A stretch of 64,000 nt of DNA from Anaerolineae bacterium (GCA_018648685.1 JABGQT010000123.1:25472-89471); one strand, 5' to 3'. Positions 17,463-27,684 are shown, counted from the first letter of the stretch. Program-made: numbers and translations. The notes: generated by a model not told the origin, from the letters alone.

Positions 17463-19025
17463 ATGCAAAAAAAGAATGTTCTCTTAAATCGCCTTGATAT
17501 TTTATTTGCCGTTTTAGTAGGGCTTTGGAGCTTTGCGCTATATATTCGCACCCTAGCCCTTTCTGTGCTCTCAACCGATTATGCTGAGTTTCAGACCCTT
17601 TTTTATACACTAGGGATGACGCACCCTACAGGCTATCCTGTTCACGTTTTGATCGGGCGAATCTTCACCTTAATTCCTATTCGCACAATTGCCTATAGAG
17701 CAAACCTATCTTCTGCTTTTTTTGCAGCCATAGTTATTGCAGAGGTTTACCTCATCGTCTACTTGCTTGGAAGACACAGAATTGCAGCGCTTAGCAGCGC
17801 ACTATTGCTAGCGCATCTTCCACTCTTTTGGCAATTTGCCATTATCGCAGAATCATATTCAATTGCATCAGCATTCTCATTGACAATCTTTTTGCTTATT
17901 CTCCTTTGGCGAGAAAAAGGGAATTGGTACTTCTTATTTTTTGCTGGGCTTTTAGGTGGCGCTAGCATAGGCGTTCATGGCGGTATTGCCATGGCAGCTC
18001 CAGCTATAGCTCTATATTTACTTCTTACAGCACGAAAACGAGATGCTTGGATAGGAGGTATAACAGGCGCCCTTGTTGGGGTAGTTATTCTCGCAGCATC
18101 CTTCCTCTACATTGATCAAAACGACCCTCCGTCCAGCATTTACAATTCTGTTTATCGGCCATCTCTAAGCCGTTGGAATATAACAGAAGAAGAGTTTGAC
18201 ACTCCGCTAGAACGCCTTTCCATTATCTTTCCTCTAGGCAGCAGCGGAAGTTTTTTCTTTAATGTACCTCAAGAAACGGTAATTGAACGTCTTGATATTT
18301 ATAAGAAAAGCTACCCAATTTTGATTTGGGCAACCTTCTTCATAGGCTTGTTTGCTCTTTTCTTCCTAAAAGACAGGCAAAACCGATCAAGATGGCGTGA
18401 GGCTATCCTTCTCTTTGGCACATTTCTCCCTATATGGCTTTTTGCACTCACCGTTAATGTAACCCTCTATGACCAGTTTTTCACTCTTTCTGACCCTTTC
18501 ATCTATATTTGGGTAGGGCTTGCAACAAGCCTAATCCTTACTCTTTTATCTTCTATGAAAACAAAAAAAAATCAACAGAAAATCATAATAACCACGTTCA
18601 GTGTGCTTATCCTCGCAATGCCTTTTTGGCAAGCTCGTGAGGCACTGCATTCTGCATGGACATTAGGTTATACAAGAGATATAGAAAAAAGAGGGCTTTA
18701 TCCAGTCCATGCTCCTGAACAAAAAGCACGGCTAGCAAAACGAGTTGTCAATAAACTAGAAGAAAACGCTATTGTTTTCACAGAATGGGATACGCTCTAC
18801 GCATACTACTATATTGCCCATGTAGAAAGAGGGCTAACAGGGATAGCCTTCCATCAAGCCTATATAGACGATGGTACAACAGAAGTTGCCAAATCCTTAG
18901 CTGCTTACATAGCCCAAAATATAGATAAGCGTCCTATATATACAACCATTCCCCTCCGTGATCTAGAGCATCTCTATACCTTTGAACAAGTTGGAGACAA
19001 TCTAATGAGATTACACAAAAAGTAA
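17463..19025 (+). CDS. DUF2723-family (GT-C/PMT-like) membrane protein
   Basis: multi-TM; DYAEFQTLFYTLGMTHPTGYPVHVLIGRIFTLIPI. Confidence 0.8.
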   Translation: MQKKNVLLNRLDILFAVLVGLWSFALYIRTLALSVLSTDYAEFQTLFYTLGMTHPTGYPVHVLIGRIFTLIPIRTIAYRANLSSAFFAAIVIAEVYLIVYLLGRHRIAALSSALLLAHLPLFWQFAIIAESYSIASAFSLTIFLLILLWREKGNWYFLFFAGLLGGASIGVHGGIAMAAPAIALYLLLTARKRDAWIGGITGALVGVVILAASFLYIDQNDPPSSIYNSVYRPSLSRWNITEEEFDTPLERLSIIFPLGSSGSFFFNVPQETVIERLDIYKKSYPILIWATFFIGLFALFFLKDRQNRSRWREAILLFGTFLPIWLFALTVNVTLYDQFFTLSDPFIYIWVGLATSLILTLLSSMKTKKNQQKIIITTFSVLILAMPFWQAREALHSAWTLGYTRDIEKRGLYPVHAPEQKARLAKRVVNKLEENAIVFTEWDTLYAYYYIAHVERGLTGIAFHQAYIDDGTTEVAKSLAAYIAQNIDKRPIYTTIPLRDLEHLYTFEQVGDNLMRLHKK

Positions 19026-19030
19026 GAACC

Positions 19031-19065
19031 AAAAAGCCTAGTTCAAAGAAACTGGGCTTTTTTTT
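19031..19065 (+). terminator. rho-independent terminator
   Basis: AAAAAGCCTAGTT CAAAGA AACTGGGCTTTTTTTT. Confidence 0.75.
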
Positions 19066-19167
19066 ATTACATCAAATCTTCTGAATTTGTGACACTTTTC
19101 CTTGTGAAGTCTCCTTCAATCTTCTATACTGTAATCACCTTATTCAATTGTTCTGGAGGACCATTTA

Positions 19168-20430
19168 ATGAACCAAGATTTACGCGAACTGCTCAAGATC
19201 CCTAATAAACATCTCGATGAAATTAATGCCGTTTTGCTCAACCCAGACGAGCGCGTGATTAACGATTTCTTAGCTGTCGTTGCCAAATACGGCACACCCG
19301 AAGAGATCAACGCCAAAGCTGTCGAAGCACGCAAACTGGAAAATCTGCTTGCAAAAGTCAAAGAAGTCAAACCTGAATATCTCGACGATCTCAAATGGCT
19401 AGCAGAACAACGCGATGCGGGAGCTTTCATCACCGTAGATGCCTATAAAGAGAAAGTTTTGGGTGAAAAAGCAGTCTCCACAGAATTCCTCGACGATTTC
19501 GCTGTAACGCTTGAAATCAGTGCTTGCCAGTATTTCCCGTGGTTGATAACAGCGGCAAAACGCTCAATAGAAGAGGGCAAGTTGATGCCCGGGCGTTTCA
19601 TCCGCGTCCGAAAAATGAAAGAACAGGAAGATGACGGTGACCTGGTCGCCTTCGCTGCCGGAATGCAGATCATTGGCGCAACCTATGTCGAAACACTCGA
19701 TACGAAAGGTACGGACGGCTCAAATATCCACCTGGGTGGACCGGACACCATCACCGGCTATTTTGGCGGCATCGGGCAGCCCAACAGCCATGCGCTCAAA
19801 TGGATAGATGAATTTCTTTACTATTACACACGCTACGGTGTAAAGCAGGTTCTCAATATCAACCCTGGCACCATTCTCTTGGCCTATATGCTCCACAAAA
19901 TAGGTGTGGATAATGAATTTAAGATTTCAGTTTTTATGGGCAACGACAATCCCTATGCTGCCCTGTGGACTTTGCTCGGCGCAAAACTTTTTGCCAGAGA
20001 AGACGGAACAACGCCTCTGATCGGTTTCAACTGGGGCAATTCGGTCAACAACGAATCCATGGAAATTACCGCCCAGTTCCGTAAAGAGCTTGGCTTTGAA
20101 GAGATCGTCCGTTTTGAGCATCACATCACGGAGACTTTCAAACATATCATTATCCAGCCTTATAATCGCCGCGATGAGCTACTCGAACTTGCCGACCACG
20201 TTCCCAACATTTCGGCCAAACACGAAGGCGGAGATCCGGAAATTGATGGTAAGCGAGAACATCCATCTGATATTCTCGAATATTTCCGCGATAAAGAAGA
20301 GATCATCGCTGCCGGTGACATGGATTTCCTCGAGATCAATTTCATGGACAAATTTGAAGCGCTCAATAAAACAGCCTGGCAGCTCACCGAACGCGGCTAT
20401 GCCTTTATTGCTGCAGAAGTGCACAAATAG
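19168..20430 (+). CDS. conserved-looking soluble protein of unknown function (420 aa)
   Basis: good RBS (GGAGGA), terminator downstream; no family recognised. Confidence 0.75.
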   Translation: MNQDLRELLKIPNKHLDEINAVLLNPDERVINDFLAVVAKYGTPEEINAKAVEARKLENLLAKVKEVKPEYLDDLKWLAEQRDAGAFITVDAYKEKVLGEKAVSTEFLDDFAVTLEISACQYFPWLITAAKRSIEEGKLMPGRFIRVRKMKEQEDDGDLVAFAAGMQIIGATYVETLDTKGTDGSNIHLGGPDTITGYFGGIGQPNSHALKWIDEFLYYYTRYGVKQVLNINPGTILLAYMLHKIGVDNEFKISVFMGNDNPYAALWTLLGAKLFAREDGTTPLIGFNWGNSVNNESMEITAQFRKELGFEEIVRFEHHITETFKHIIIQPYNRRDELLELADHVPNISAKHEGGDPEIDGKREHPSDILEYFRDKEEIIAAGDMDFLEINFMDKFEALNKTAWQLTERGYAFIAAEVHK

Positions 20431-20457
20431 GATTTACAAATTCTTGCAAAGAAACAC

Positions 20458-20487
20458 TAAAAGCCCTTGAAAAATCAAGGGCTTTTT
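20458..20487 (+). terminator. rho-independent terminator
   Basis: AAAAGCCCTTGA AAAA TCAAGGGCTTTTT. Confidence 0.85.
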
Positions 20488-20550
20488 CTAACATATCTCA
20501 AAGACTGCCCTTTTATAATCAGATAAATATACTCTTATTAAAAAGGAATC

Positions 20551-21468
20551 ATGGAAGTACTTAAAAGTCTCTTCACCATACTCATCATCGTTGCGCTAGG
20601 CATCAGTAGTCGAAAAACAAAACTCTTCTCAAAAGAACATGTTAAAACCCTCTCATCGTTTGTTTATTACTACGGCTTGCCAGCGCTTTTCTTCACGCAA
20701 ATCTCCGCCCTGGATTTAGCATCCCTAGACCTGCATCTGATCACCATATCGGTCTTGCCCGTACTTGCAACAATCCTGCTGCTCTACACCACAAAATCCA
20801 TTGGCTTGCTCTCCAAAGAAACCTTTACCCTCTACAGTCTTTCTGTCGCATTTGGCAGCCATGCTTTTTTTGGAATCGCCTTCTTTGAAACCCTTTATGA
20901 TGGCAAGTGGTTGTCTCAAGCCGTCGTTACTGCTTCCGCGTTGGGGCTGATCGGTATTCCGCTCAGCATTGGACTATTTGAATATGCAACTCAAGAAGAA
21001 AAAGGTGGTAATTTCTTAGTTAAAATCATCAAAAATCCCCTTATTATCGCCATTTTCCTGGGCTTGCTCAGTGCAAAAACAGGCATCCACTTTGAAGCCA
21101 TTAACAACGCACTTGCCACTATTGGCAAAAGCGCAGGTGGCATCGCCATCTTCTCGCTCGGTATCTTTCTCTATGACAATTTCTTCCTCGATGCCGCCAA
21201 GAGCGCCATTAAGCAAAGCCTCTTTCGTATGTTCAGCTTACCTCTGCTTACATGGCTGCTACTTGCACTCGGTATTGGCAGCCAAAGCCAAGAGATAAAT
21301 CAATTTCTCTTTTTGCAGAGCGGCATTCCTGCGGCTGTTTCTCTGGTCGTTTTCGCAGAGCGCTATCAATACAAACTTCCCCAAATCACGGGCATGGTAT
21401 TACTTACATCCATTCTGAGCTTTATCGAATTATTTAGCCTGGCATTTCTCGCAGACTTGATCTTATAA
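20551..21468 (+). CDS. AEC (auxin efflux carrier) family transporter
   Basis: 305 aa, about 10 TM, FVYYYGLPALFFTQIS ... LQSGIPAAVSLVVFAERY. Confidence 0.8.
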   Translation: MEVLKSLFTILIIVALGISSRKTKLFSKEHVKTLSSFVYYYGLPALFFTQISALDLASLDLHLITISVLPVLATILLLYTTKSIGLLSKETFTLYSLSVAFGSHAFFGIAFFETLYDGKWLSQAVVTASALGLIGIPLSIGLFEYATQEEKGGNFLVKIIKNPLIIAIFLGLLSAKTGIHFEAINNALATIGKSAGGIAIFSLGIFLYDNFFLDAAKSAIKQSLFRMFSLPLLTWLLLALGIGSQSQEINQFLFLQSGIPAAVSLVVFAERYQYKLPQITGMVLLTSILSFIELFSLAFLADLIL

Positions 21469-21469
21469 C

Positions 21470-22492
21470 TTAATCATGCTTGCGCCCACTTAACCAAGTT
21501 ACTAGCCCCGCCACAGAAAGTGCTGCCAAAATAATAATAAGAACTGTCCGCCGACTACTATTATCCATAGCCGTTTTTTCGGATGGCTGGTCTGTAGGCA
21601 TCGTCTCTACGATAGCCGTCGGCTCGCTCATGGGGAAACTTGTTTCCGTTAAAACAGCTATGGTCGGCGGCAATGTGCTTGTTCCCGCCAAAGTCGGCGT
21701 GGATGGAGCTTGCGTCGCCACCGTACGAATAAGCAATAATTCTCCAGGGTAAACTAATTCGTCCACGCTCATATTATTCAGCGCCCGTATTTCCTGCACC
21801 GTTGTCCCATACACATCTGCAATACCCCATAAACTTTGCCCGACCTGCACTTCATGGACAACTTGCCCATCTTCTTTTGGCGTGCTGGTAATGACGGGCA
21901 TGATCCAATCTAAAGTGGGAAGTGCGCCTGTTTCTGTACCATCGGGTGTTTGATTGGGATTTGGTGTATAGACTGGCACTGTCCCTCCAGATGGAGTAGA
22001 TGCATCTAGAGTGTAATAAATATAGCCATTTACATTCGTTACACCCGCCCCTACCTCGGTCAGATAGGGGGAAAGCATTGTATTAAGATGGGGCGCATCT
22101 CCTTGCCATGCTTGTACCGCAGCAGCGGGAGAAAGATTTGTGCCCGCCTGGATATTCTCAGAAAAATAGCCTCCTGCTGATAAATCTCCCCCAACAGGGT
22201 ATCCCGCCGCAAGGGCACGCTGATAGGGGCGAGATCCATCTGCACTATAATGCGTGACAGTACCCACAGAAGCTTGGTAATCACTATGGGCTTGAGCAAC
22301 AGCCATAAGAGTGGCGTTAACAGCGTAGGGGGAGAGTCCGTTTGCCGCGCGGAGAGCGTTCACTTCGGCAATCAATGTATATGCGTCGGTAGCAGGCCGA
22401 GGGTCACGCGCGAAAACGTTCTTCGGGAAAAATATCCCGCTCAAAAGAAATAAAAAACTCAGGGAGAAGAAAATTCGTCTATTTATTATCAT
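21470..22492 (-). CDS. secreted CAP (SCP/PR-1) domain protein with LysM domain and C-terminal TM
   Basis: EVNALRAANGLSPYAVNATLMAVAQAHSDYQ; VQVGQSLWGIADVYGTTVQEIRALNNMSVDELVYPGELLLI; signal peptide and C-terminal TM. Confidence 0.9.
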   Translation of the reverse strand: MIINRRIFFSLSFLFLLSGIFFPKNVFARDPRPATDAYTLIAEVNALRAANGLSPYAVNATLMAVAQAHSDYQASVGTVTHYSADGSRPYQRALAAGYPVGGDLSAGGYFSENIQAGTNLSPAAAVQAWQGDAPHLNTMLSPYLTEVGAGVTNVNGYIYYTLDASTPSGGTVPVYTPNPNQTPDGTETGALPTLDWIMPVITSTPKEDGQVVHEVQVGQSLWGIADVYGTTVQEIRALNNMSVDELVYPGELLLIRTVATQAPSTPTLAGTSTLPPTIAVLTETSFPMSEPTAIVETMPTDQPSEKTAMDNSSRRTVLIIILAALSVAGLVTWLSGRKHD

Positions 22493-22506
22493 TATCCTGA
22501 TTATAT

Positions 22507-24036
22507 ATGACTTTCATTTTTGTTAATTATGTAATATACATAAGTATGTATAATTCCAAAATGCAGAAAAACGAGTTTGTGTGGGGCGCAATCGCTTCTT
22601 TTAGTTTTGGCTCTATCCTTTTAAGTGCATTTTCTCTTGTTCAAAAAAATCTCCTTGGACTCCCTTTCTCTTGGAGTCCAAAAGCTTTTATCGTTCCAAT
22701 ATTCTTTGGGGGAGTTAGCGGTATTGCTATCTATTTGAGCAATATCCGTTTACGCGCTAGCCGCGCACAGATGAGAGATTTTATCAATAATGTCGAAGAT
22801 CTTATCCAAATAGTTGATAAGAATGGAAGCTTTCATTTTGTGAATAATGCCTGGCTACGAACACTAGGGTATTCTAAACAAGAGACTAAAAAACTTAACG
22901 TTTTTGAAGTAATACATCCCGACTACCTTGAACACTGCACCGATCTTTTTCAATCCCTTTTTAGAAAAGAAAGAGATAAAATCAAAATGGAGGTTGCTTT
23001 TCTAACCAAAGATGGAAAAACTATTTACCTAAAAGGGAATGCAAACCTTCAGCTGAAAGGCAAAGAGCCGATCTCAACACGAAGTATCTTCAGAAATATA
23101 ACAGAAGAAAAAGAAGCAGAGTATTTAAGAAAACTTTCAGAAAATATTTTTTCAAACACAAAAGAAGGTGTCATCGCAACAGATATGAAGGGGCAAATAA
23201 AATTTGCAAATACCGCCTTTGTAGAAATAACAGAATACTCTAAAGAAGAATTGCTAAGGAGAAATATAAATAGCATTTTTCCTGTAATAACACCTGACAG
23301 CGATATAACAACACAAATGATCTCTTCCCTACAAGAATCTGACACTTGGCAAGGAGAATTATGGACGCACAAAAAAAATGGTGAGCCTTACCTGCTTCGC
23401 ATGAGCGTTAGTGCGATCCACAACGAAAAAGGGGAAACAATTAACTACGCAGGAATTATTACGGATATTACACGAGATAAAGAAAGGGAAAGAGATCTAT
23501 ACGACCGTGCCATGCATGACAATCTCACAAAATTACCCAATAGAGAGATGTTTTATGAATTTGCCAGCACTGCACAGAAAGAAGCAGAAGAGAAAAACAA
23601 AATCTTTGCTCTTCTTTTTTTAGATCTTGATAATTTCAAAGAAATTAACGATCAATATGGACATCTTGTTGGAGATAGACTTTTAAGGGCACTTTCACAA
23701 CGTTTGCGCAACACCATTCGCGAAAGCGATATAGCTTCTCGCTTTGGCGGTGATGAATTTGTAATCTTGCTAAAAGATATAAAAACAGTAGAAAACACAA
23801 AAAAGGTAACTCAACACATTGTAGATTCAATTTCAAAACCCTTTACGATAAACGATGAAAAAATTTATATCTCAGCAAGTATTGGAATTAGCTTCTATTC
23901 GTATAAAGCAACTATAGATCGTTTATTAAAAAATGCCGACGAAGCTATGTACAAAGCAAAAAAGGATGGGAAAAACCGTATCCAGATCAGTCTCCAAGCA
24001 GAGACGCGACCAATACCAAAGGATGCTCCGCTTTAA
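22507..24036 (+). CDS. PAS-PAS-GGDEF diguanylate cyclase
   Basis: two N-terminal TM, two PAS repeats, DNLTKLPNREMF ... RFGGDEFVILL; start could be 22546 or 22561. Confidence 0.9.
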   Translation: MTFIFVNYVIYISMYNSKMQKNEFVWGAIASFSFGSILLSAFSLVQKNLLGLPFSWSPKAFIVPIFFGGVSGIAIYLSNIRLRASRAQMRDFINNVEDLIQIVDKNGSFHFVNNAWLRTLGYSKQETKKLNVFEVIHPDYLEHCTDLFQSLFRKERDKIKMEVAFLTKDGKTIYLKGNANLQLKGKEPISTRSIFRNITEEKEAEYLRKLSENIFSNTKEGVIATDMKGQIKFANTAFVEITEYSKEELLRRNINSIFPVITPDSDITTQMISSLQESDTWQGELWTHKKNGEPYLLRMSVSAIHNEKGETINYAGIITDITRDKERERDLYDRAMHDNLTKLPNREMFYEFASTAQKEAEEKNKIFALLFLDLDNFKEINDQYGHLVGDRLLRALSQRLRNTIRESDIASRFGGDEFVILLKDIKTVENTKKVTQHIVDSISKPFTINDEKIYISASIGISFYSYKATIDRLLKNADEAMYKAKKDGKNRIQISLQAETRPIPKDAPL

Positions 24037-27000
24037 TATTTGTGCCATCTGCTATTTGCTCCCGACAAGATGTGCCCGGGGCGGCGACAGACACGGTCCC
24101 GTTTAATGATTGCTCTTGGCGGATTGCCGGAAACAAGACCAACTCCCCCACATCCATCGACAACGCGTAATGCTCTTCTTCGTAACCGAATGATCCTGCC
24201 ATGCCACAGCAACCGGAGGGGATGATCTCTACTTCGTAACCAACGGCGCGGAGCATCTCGGCCGTTGCCTCCTGCCCGACGGGGAAACCATCATCGGCGG
24301 GCGGGCGGGCTTTTTGGTAGCAATGCCCGTGGAGTGAGATTTTATTATCCTCAGATTTGGCAGATGCCGCTATGCTAACAGCAGATTTGGATTGGGCTGG
24401 TAGAGTTGTGTTCTCAGCAAGGAGATTTTGCTCTTTCATTTGCTTTATCAATCTGGCTATGCGCAAAACATTACTCTCCCCATTGGCATCTTTGCGCAGC
24501 ATCAACTCATCCACAAGCCAGCTTCGTTTTGCGAGAGATTTCATCTCATTATCGTCGGGGAAGAAGCTGAGATATTCATCTTTGAGCGTATAAATTTCTG
24601 AAGGCTCTACCCCAACAACAGGATATTTCCCTTCGGGGTCAACTTTTTCGATTTCATCTCGCACCTTTTGGGCGTGCTTTTTAGCGGCATCAAGAAAACC
24701 TTTTGAAATCAATGTGCGCCCTGCGCCCAGGATGGGCAAGGTGATGACGTGCATCCCCGCCGCGCGGAGGACGGTGAGGGCAGCTTGTTCAATTTCCGGT
24801 TCGAAGTAGCGAGTGAAGGGGTCGGGGAGATAAATTACAGTGTTCAGTGATGAGTGTTCAGTGACGAGCGATGAATTGTGTGTATTACGTATTGCGTGTT
24901 GCGCAAACTTGGGCAAATTTCGTTCTTGTGCTACGCCCAAAACTCTCTTCGCCCAATCCCCTATTACCCGAAACCCTAATATCTGATTCACCAACCACCC
25001 AAAAGGCGCGCCTAATTTCGCAAAAATGCCAATATAGCCAAAGAGATAATCTCGCAATTTGCGCGGATGCCTTTTGTAATAATCGTTAAAAAACTCATAT
25101 TTGAGCTTCGCCATATCCACGCCGGAGGGACATTCTGATTGGCAACCTTTGCAGGCAAGGCAAAGATCGAGAGAGTTGGCGACGGCTTCTTCGGTTGAAC
25201 CGCCAAGGCGCAAAGATCGCAGAGATTTTAAAAAGTTTTTACTTGGCGTTCTTCGCGCCTTGGCGGTTAAATTTCGCCCCGAAATAAATGCACGCAACAT
25301 ATTGCCACGTCCACGGGTAGAGTGGCTTTCTTCGCGCGTTGCCTGGAAGGATGGACACATCGTGCCATCAAATTTGCGGCAGACGCCCGCGCCATTGCAA
25401 TTCTCGATGGCGTTCACCAAGCCGCCTTCCGCATCGAAATTGAGGACGGGCTTAACGGTAAATGGCTGGGCGGCGTATTCCGCTCCATAACGCAGATTTT
25501 CGTCCATCGGCGGGGGGGAGACGATCTTGCCTGGGTTGAGCAGATTTTCGGGGTCAGCAGCCAACTTCAAAACACGGAAGGCATCGTTGATCTCATTCCC
25601 GTAAGTTTGCGCCAAAAATTCCGAGCGAGAAAGCCCATCGCCATGCTCACCCGTCATCGCTCCGTCCAAACTCAGCACCAATGCTAACGCGGCATCAGCT
25701 ATTTCACGCAACTCGCGCCGTCCGCGCTCCGATTGTAAATTTAACACGGGGCGCATGTGTAGACAGCCCGCCGAGGCGTGGGCGTAGAAAACGCCGGTCG
25801 TGTTATAAGTCTTGAAAATCTTCTCCATCCCGCGCACATAATCGCCCAACTTTTCGACGGGGACAGCGCAATCTTCGATGAAGGTCACGCCGCGCGTAGA
25901 GCTGGTAGATGTAGACAGGATGCCCAACCCGACCTTACGAACTTTCCAAATACTGGATTGTTGCCGCGGATCAATGATAGTGCGCCCGTTTCGCCCCAGG
26001 CTTTGGGCTTGCTTCCGTACCCAAGCGTTATCCTGCCCTGCATATTCAACCACTAAAATCTCGCTCGAATCATTATCTACAAAATCGATCATCGGCGCGT
26101 ACGCGGGAACTTCGCGCGCAAGATCAATCAGAATACGCGGTAAAAGCTCCACCGCTGAAGGCTGAGATTCGAGAATTTCTGGGACAGCGTCCATCGCGGC
26201 GGCGACGCTCTCAAAGGGCAACACAACGAGCACCTTCTCACGCTGCAAGGGGACGAGATTGACTGTCATTTGCTGCATAACCGCGAGGGTGCCTTCAGAG
26301 CCAGCGAGGAGGGTCGCGAGGTTTAGCGTTGAAGAGTTAAGGTTGGGGTAGCGTTCATGCTCCCATTGCGGCGGACGGGATGGCGACCAGGGCAGAAGGT
26401 AGTTGAGCCTGTATCCCGATGTGTTCCGCCAAACTTTTGCCCAGTTTTTGCGAATGGTATCGGCATGTTGGGCGCGGATGTGGAGGGCGGCGGCGTAGAG
26501 GGTCGCTTCGAGATTGGCAGAGGCCTTGAAAGAGGAAAGAGAGAAAGATAGTGTATCTTGCACATCTTTGGCAATTTGTGAAGCTCTCTCGAGCGAAACT
26601 TCACCGAGTGTGGCGGCGCTGCCATCCGCAAGAAGAATATCGGCAGCGAGAAGATGGTCGGCTGCCATCCCATAGCGGATGGAGTGTGCACCCGTCGCAT
26701 TGTTGGCGATCACCCCGCCCATAGTAGCGCGGTCAGCGGAAGCGGGATCGGGACCAAATCCCAGGCCATATTTGGCGGCAGCACGATTCAAGTCAGAAAG
26801 GATCACGCCCGGTTCCATCGTCGCCGTACGCGCTTCGGGATCAATATCCACTATTTTATCGAGATAGCGTGAAAGGTCAAGAATCAGAGCATCCCCCACA
26901 GCCTGCCCGGCTAACGATGAGCCAGAGCCACGCGGCAAGATCGGGATTTTATATTTCGCGCCAAGTTCTACTGCGGAGAGCAAATCTTCTTGATTTTGCG

Positions 27001-27154
27001 GAATAAATACACCGCGCGGCGTGATCGAATAAATGGATGCGTCGGTGCTGTATAGCGTACGCGCAACATCATCAGTGCGCAGATCGCCAGATGTGGCGCG
27101 CTGGAGTTCGTGGGTGAAGTCGGGGTGTAGGGACATGCGGCAATTATGGCACAA
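23987..27154 (-). CDS. FAD-binding and Fe-S-binding oxidoreductase (GlcD/Dld plus GlpC-like fusion)
   Basis: PILPRGSGSSLAGQAVG, GVIANNATGAHSIRYG, GEHGDG, LNPGKIV, CLACKGCQSECPSGVDM, HGHCYQKA, SGCCGMAGSFGYE. Confidence 0.92.
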   Translation of the reverse strand: MCHNCRMSLHPDFTHELQRATSGDLRTDDVARTLYSTDASIYSITPRGVFIPQNQEDLLSAVELGAKYKIPILPRGSGSSLAGQAVGDALILDLSRYLDKIVDIDPEARTATMEPGVILSDLNRAAAKYGLGFGPDPASADRATMGGVIANNATGAHSIRYGMAADHLLAADILLADGSAATLGEVSLERASQIAKDVQDTLSFSLSSFKASANLEATLYAAALHIRAQHADTIRKNWAKVWRNTSGYRLNYLLPWSPSRPPQWEHERYPNLNSSTLNLATLLAGSEGTLAVMQQMTVNLVPLQREKVLVVLPFESVAAAMDAVPEILESQPSAVELLPRILIDLAREVPAYAPMIDFVDNDSSEILVVEYAGQDNAWVRKQAQSLGRNGRTIIDPRQQSSIWKVRKVGLGILSTSTSSTRGVTFIEDCAVPVEKLGDYVRGMEKIFKTYNTTGVFYAHASAGCLHMRPVLNLQSERGRRELREIADAALALVLSLDGAMTGEHGDGLSRSEFLAQTYGNEINDAFRVLKLAADPENLLNPGKIVSPPPMDENLRYGAEYAAQPFTVKPVLNFDAEGGLVNAIENCNGAGVCRKFDGTMCPSFQATREESHSTRGRGNMLRAFISGRNLTAKARRTPSKNFLKSLRSLRLGGSTEEAVANSLDLCLACKGCQSECPSGVDMAKLKYEFFNDYYKRHPRKLRDYLFGYIGIFAKLGAPFGWLVNQILGFRVIGDWAKRVLGVAQERNLPKFAQHAIRNTHNSSLVTEHSSLNTVIYLPDPFTRYFEPEIEQAALTVLRAAGMHVITLPILGAGRTLISKGFLDAAKKHAQKVRDEIEKVDPEGKYPVVGVEPSEIYTLKDEYLSFFPDDNEMKSLAKRSWLVDELMLRKDANGESNVLRIARLIKQMKEQNLLAENTTLPAQSKSAVSIAASAKSEDNKISLHGHCYQKARPPADDGFPVGQEATAEMLRAVGYEVEIIPSGCCGMAGSFGYEEEHYALSMDVGELVLFPAIRQEQSLNGTVSVAAPGTSCREQIADGTNIKAEHPLVLVASLLGD
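24841..24905. repeat. intergenic-type repeat inside FAD/Fe-S oxidoreductase gene
   Basis: TGTTCAGTGATGAGTGTTCAGTGACGAGCGATGAATTGTGTGTATTACGTATTGCGTGTTGCGC; 21-nt TATTACGTATTGCGTGTTGCG is repeated exactly (inverted) at 56613-56633. Confidence 0.75.
25198..25268. repeat. second intergenic-type repeat inside FAD/Fe-S oxidoreductase gene
   Basis: 14-bp perfect terminal inverted repeats AACCGCCAAGGCGC (25198-25211) / GCGCCTTGGCGGTT (25255-25268); encodes LTAKARRTPSKNFLKSLRSLRLGGS in frame. Confidence 0.75.
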
Positions 27155-27244
27155 GTTGCGAGTTAGATTAAGGGTAAAACAAAGATTTTTATGGTATCAT
27201 CTTCAAACCATACTATAAGGTATGTTTTATAAAAAGGAGCATTG

Positions 27245-27673
27245 ATGAGCAAGTCTGGCAAAACCCTGGTTTTCGGAGGCATATTGAGTATGCTCGTAGT
27301 CCTTTTGCATATCGCTATCATCATTGGCGGAGCAGATTGGTATCGCTTCTTTGGCGCAGGAGAAGAAATGGCGAGAATGGCAGAGGCAGGGTCATGGCTG
27401 CCGGGAATAGTCACTTTTGGTATCGCAATTGTCTTTTTTATATGGGGTTTATATGCCTTTTCAGGCGCGGAGCAAATAAAGCCGCTCCCCTTCTTAAGAT
27501 TGGGACTTGCGCTCATCTCTGGCATATATCTTTTAAGAGGGCTGGCGATTATCCCCGCACTTATTTTTGCCCCAAAACTCGTGGATACTTTTGTCTTTTG
27601 GAGTTCTTTGGTAAGTCTGATTATTGGGTTAGCCTACGCAATCGGCGCAAAAGAAAGATGGGCACAAATATAA
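27245..27673 (+). CDS. hypothetical membrane protein
   Basis: 142 aa from ATG 27245, RBS AAAAGGAG. Confidence 0.6.
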   Translation: MSKSGKTLVFGGILSMLVVLLHIAIIIGGADWYRFFGAGEEMARMAEAGSWLPGIVTFGIAIVFFIWGLYAFSGAEQIKPLPFLRLGLALISGIYLLRGLAIIPALIFAPKLVDTFVFWSSLVSLIIGLAYAIGAKERWAQI

Positions 27674-27684
27674 AGGAGTATACG

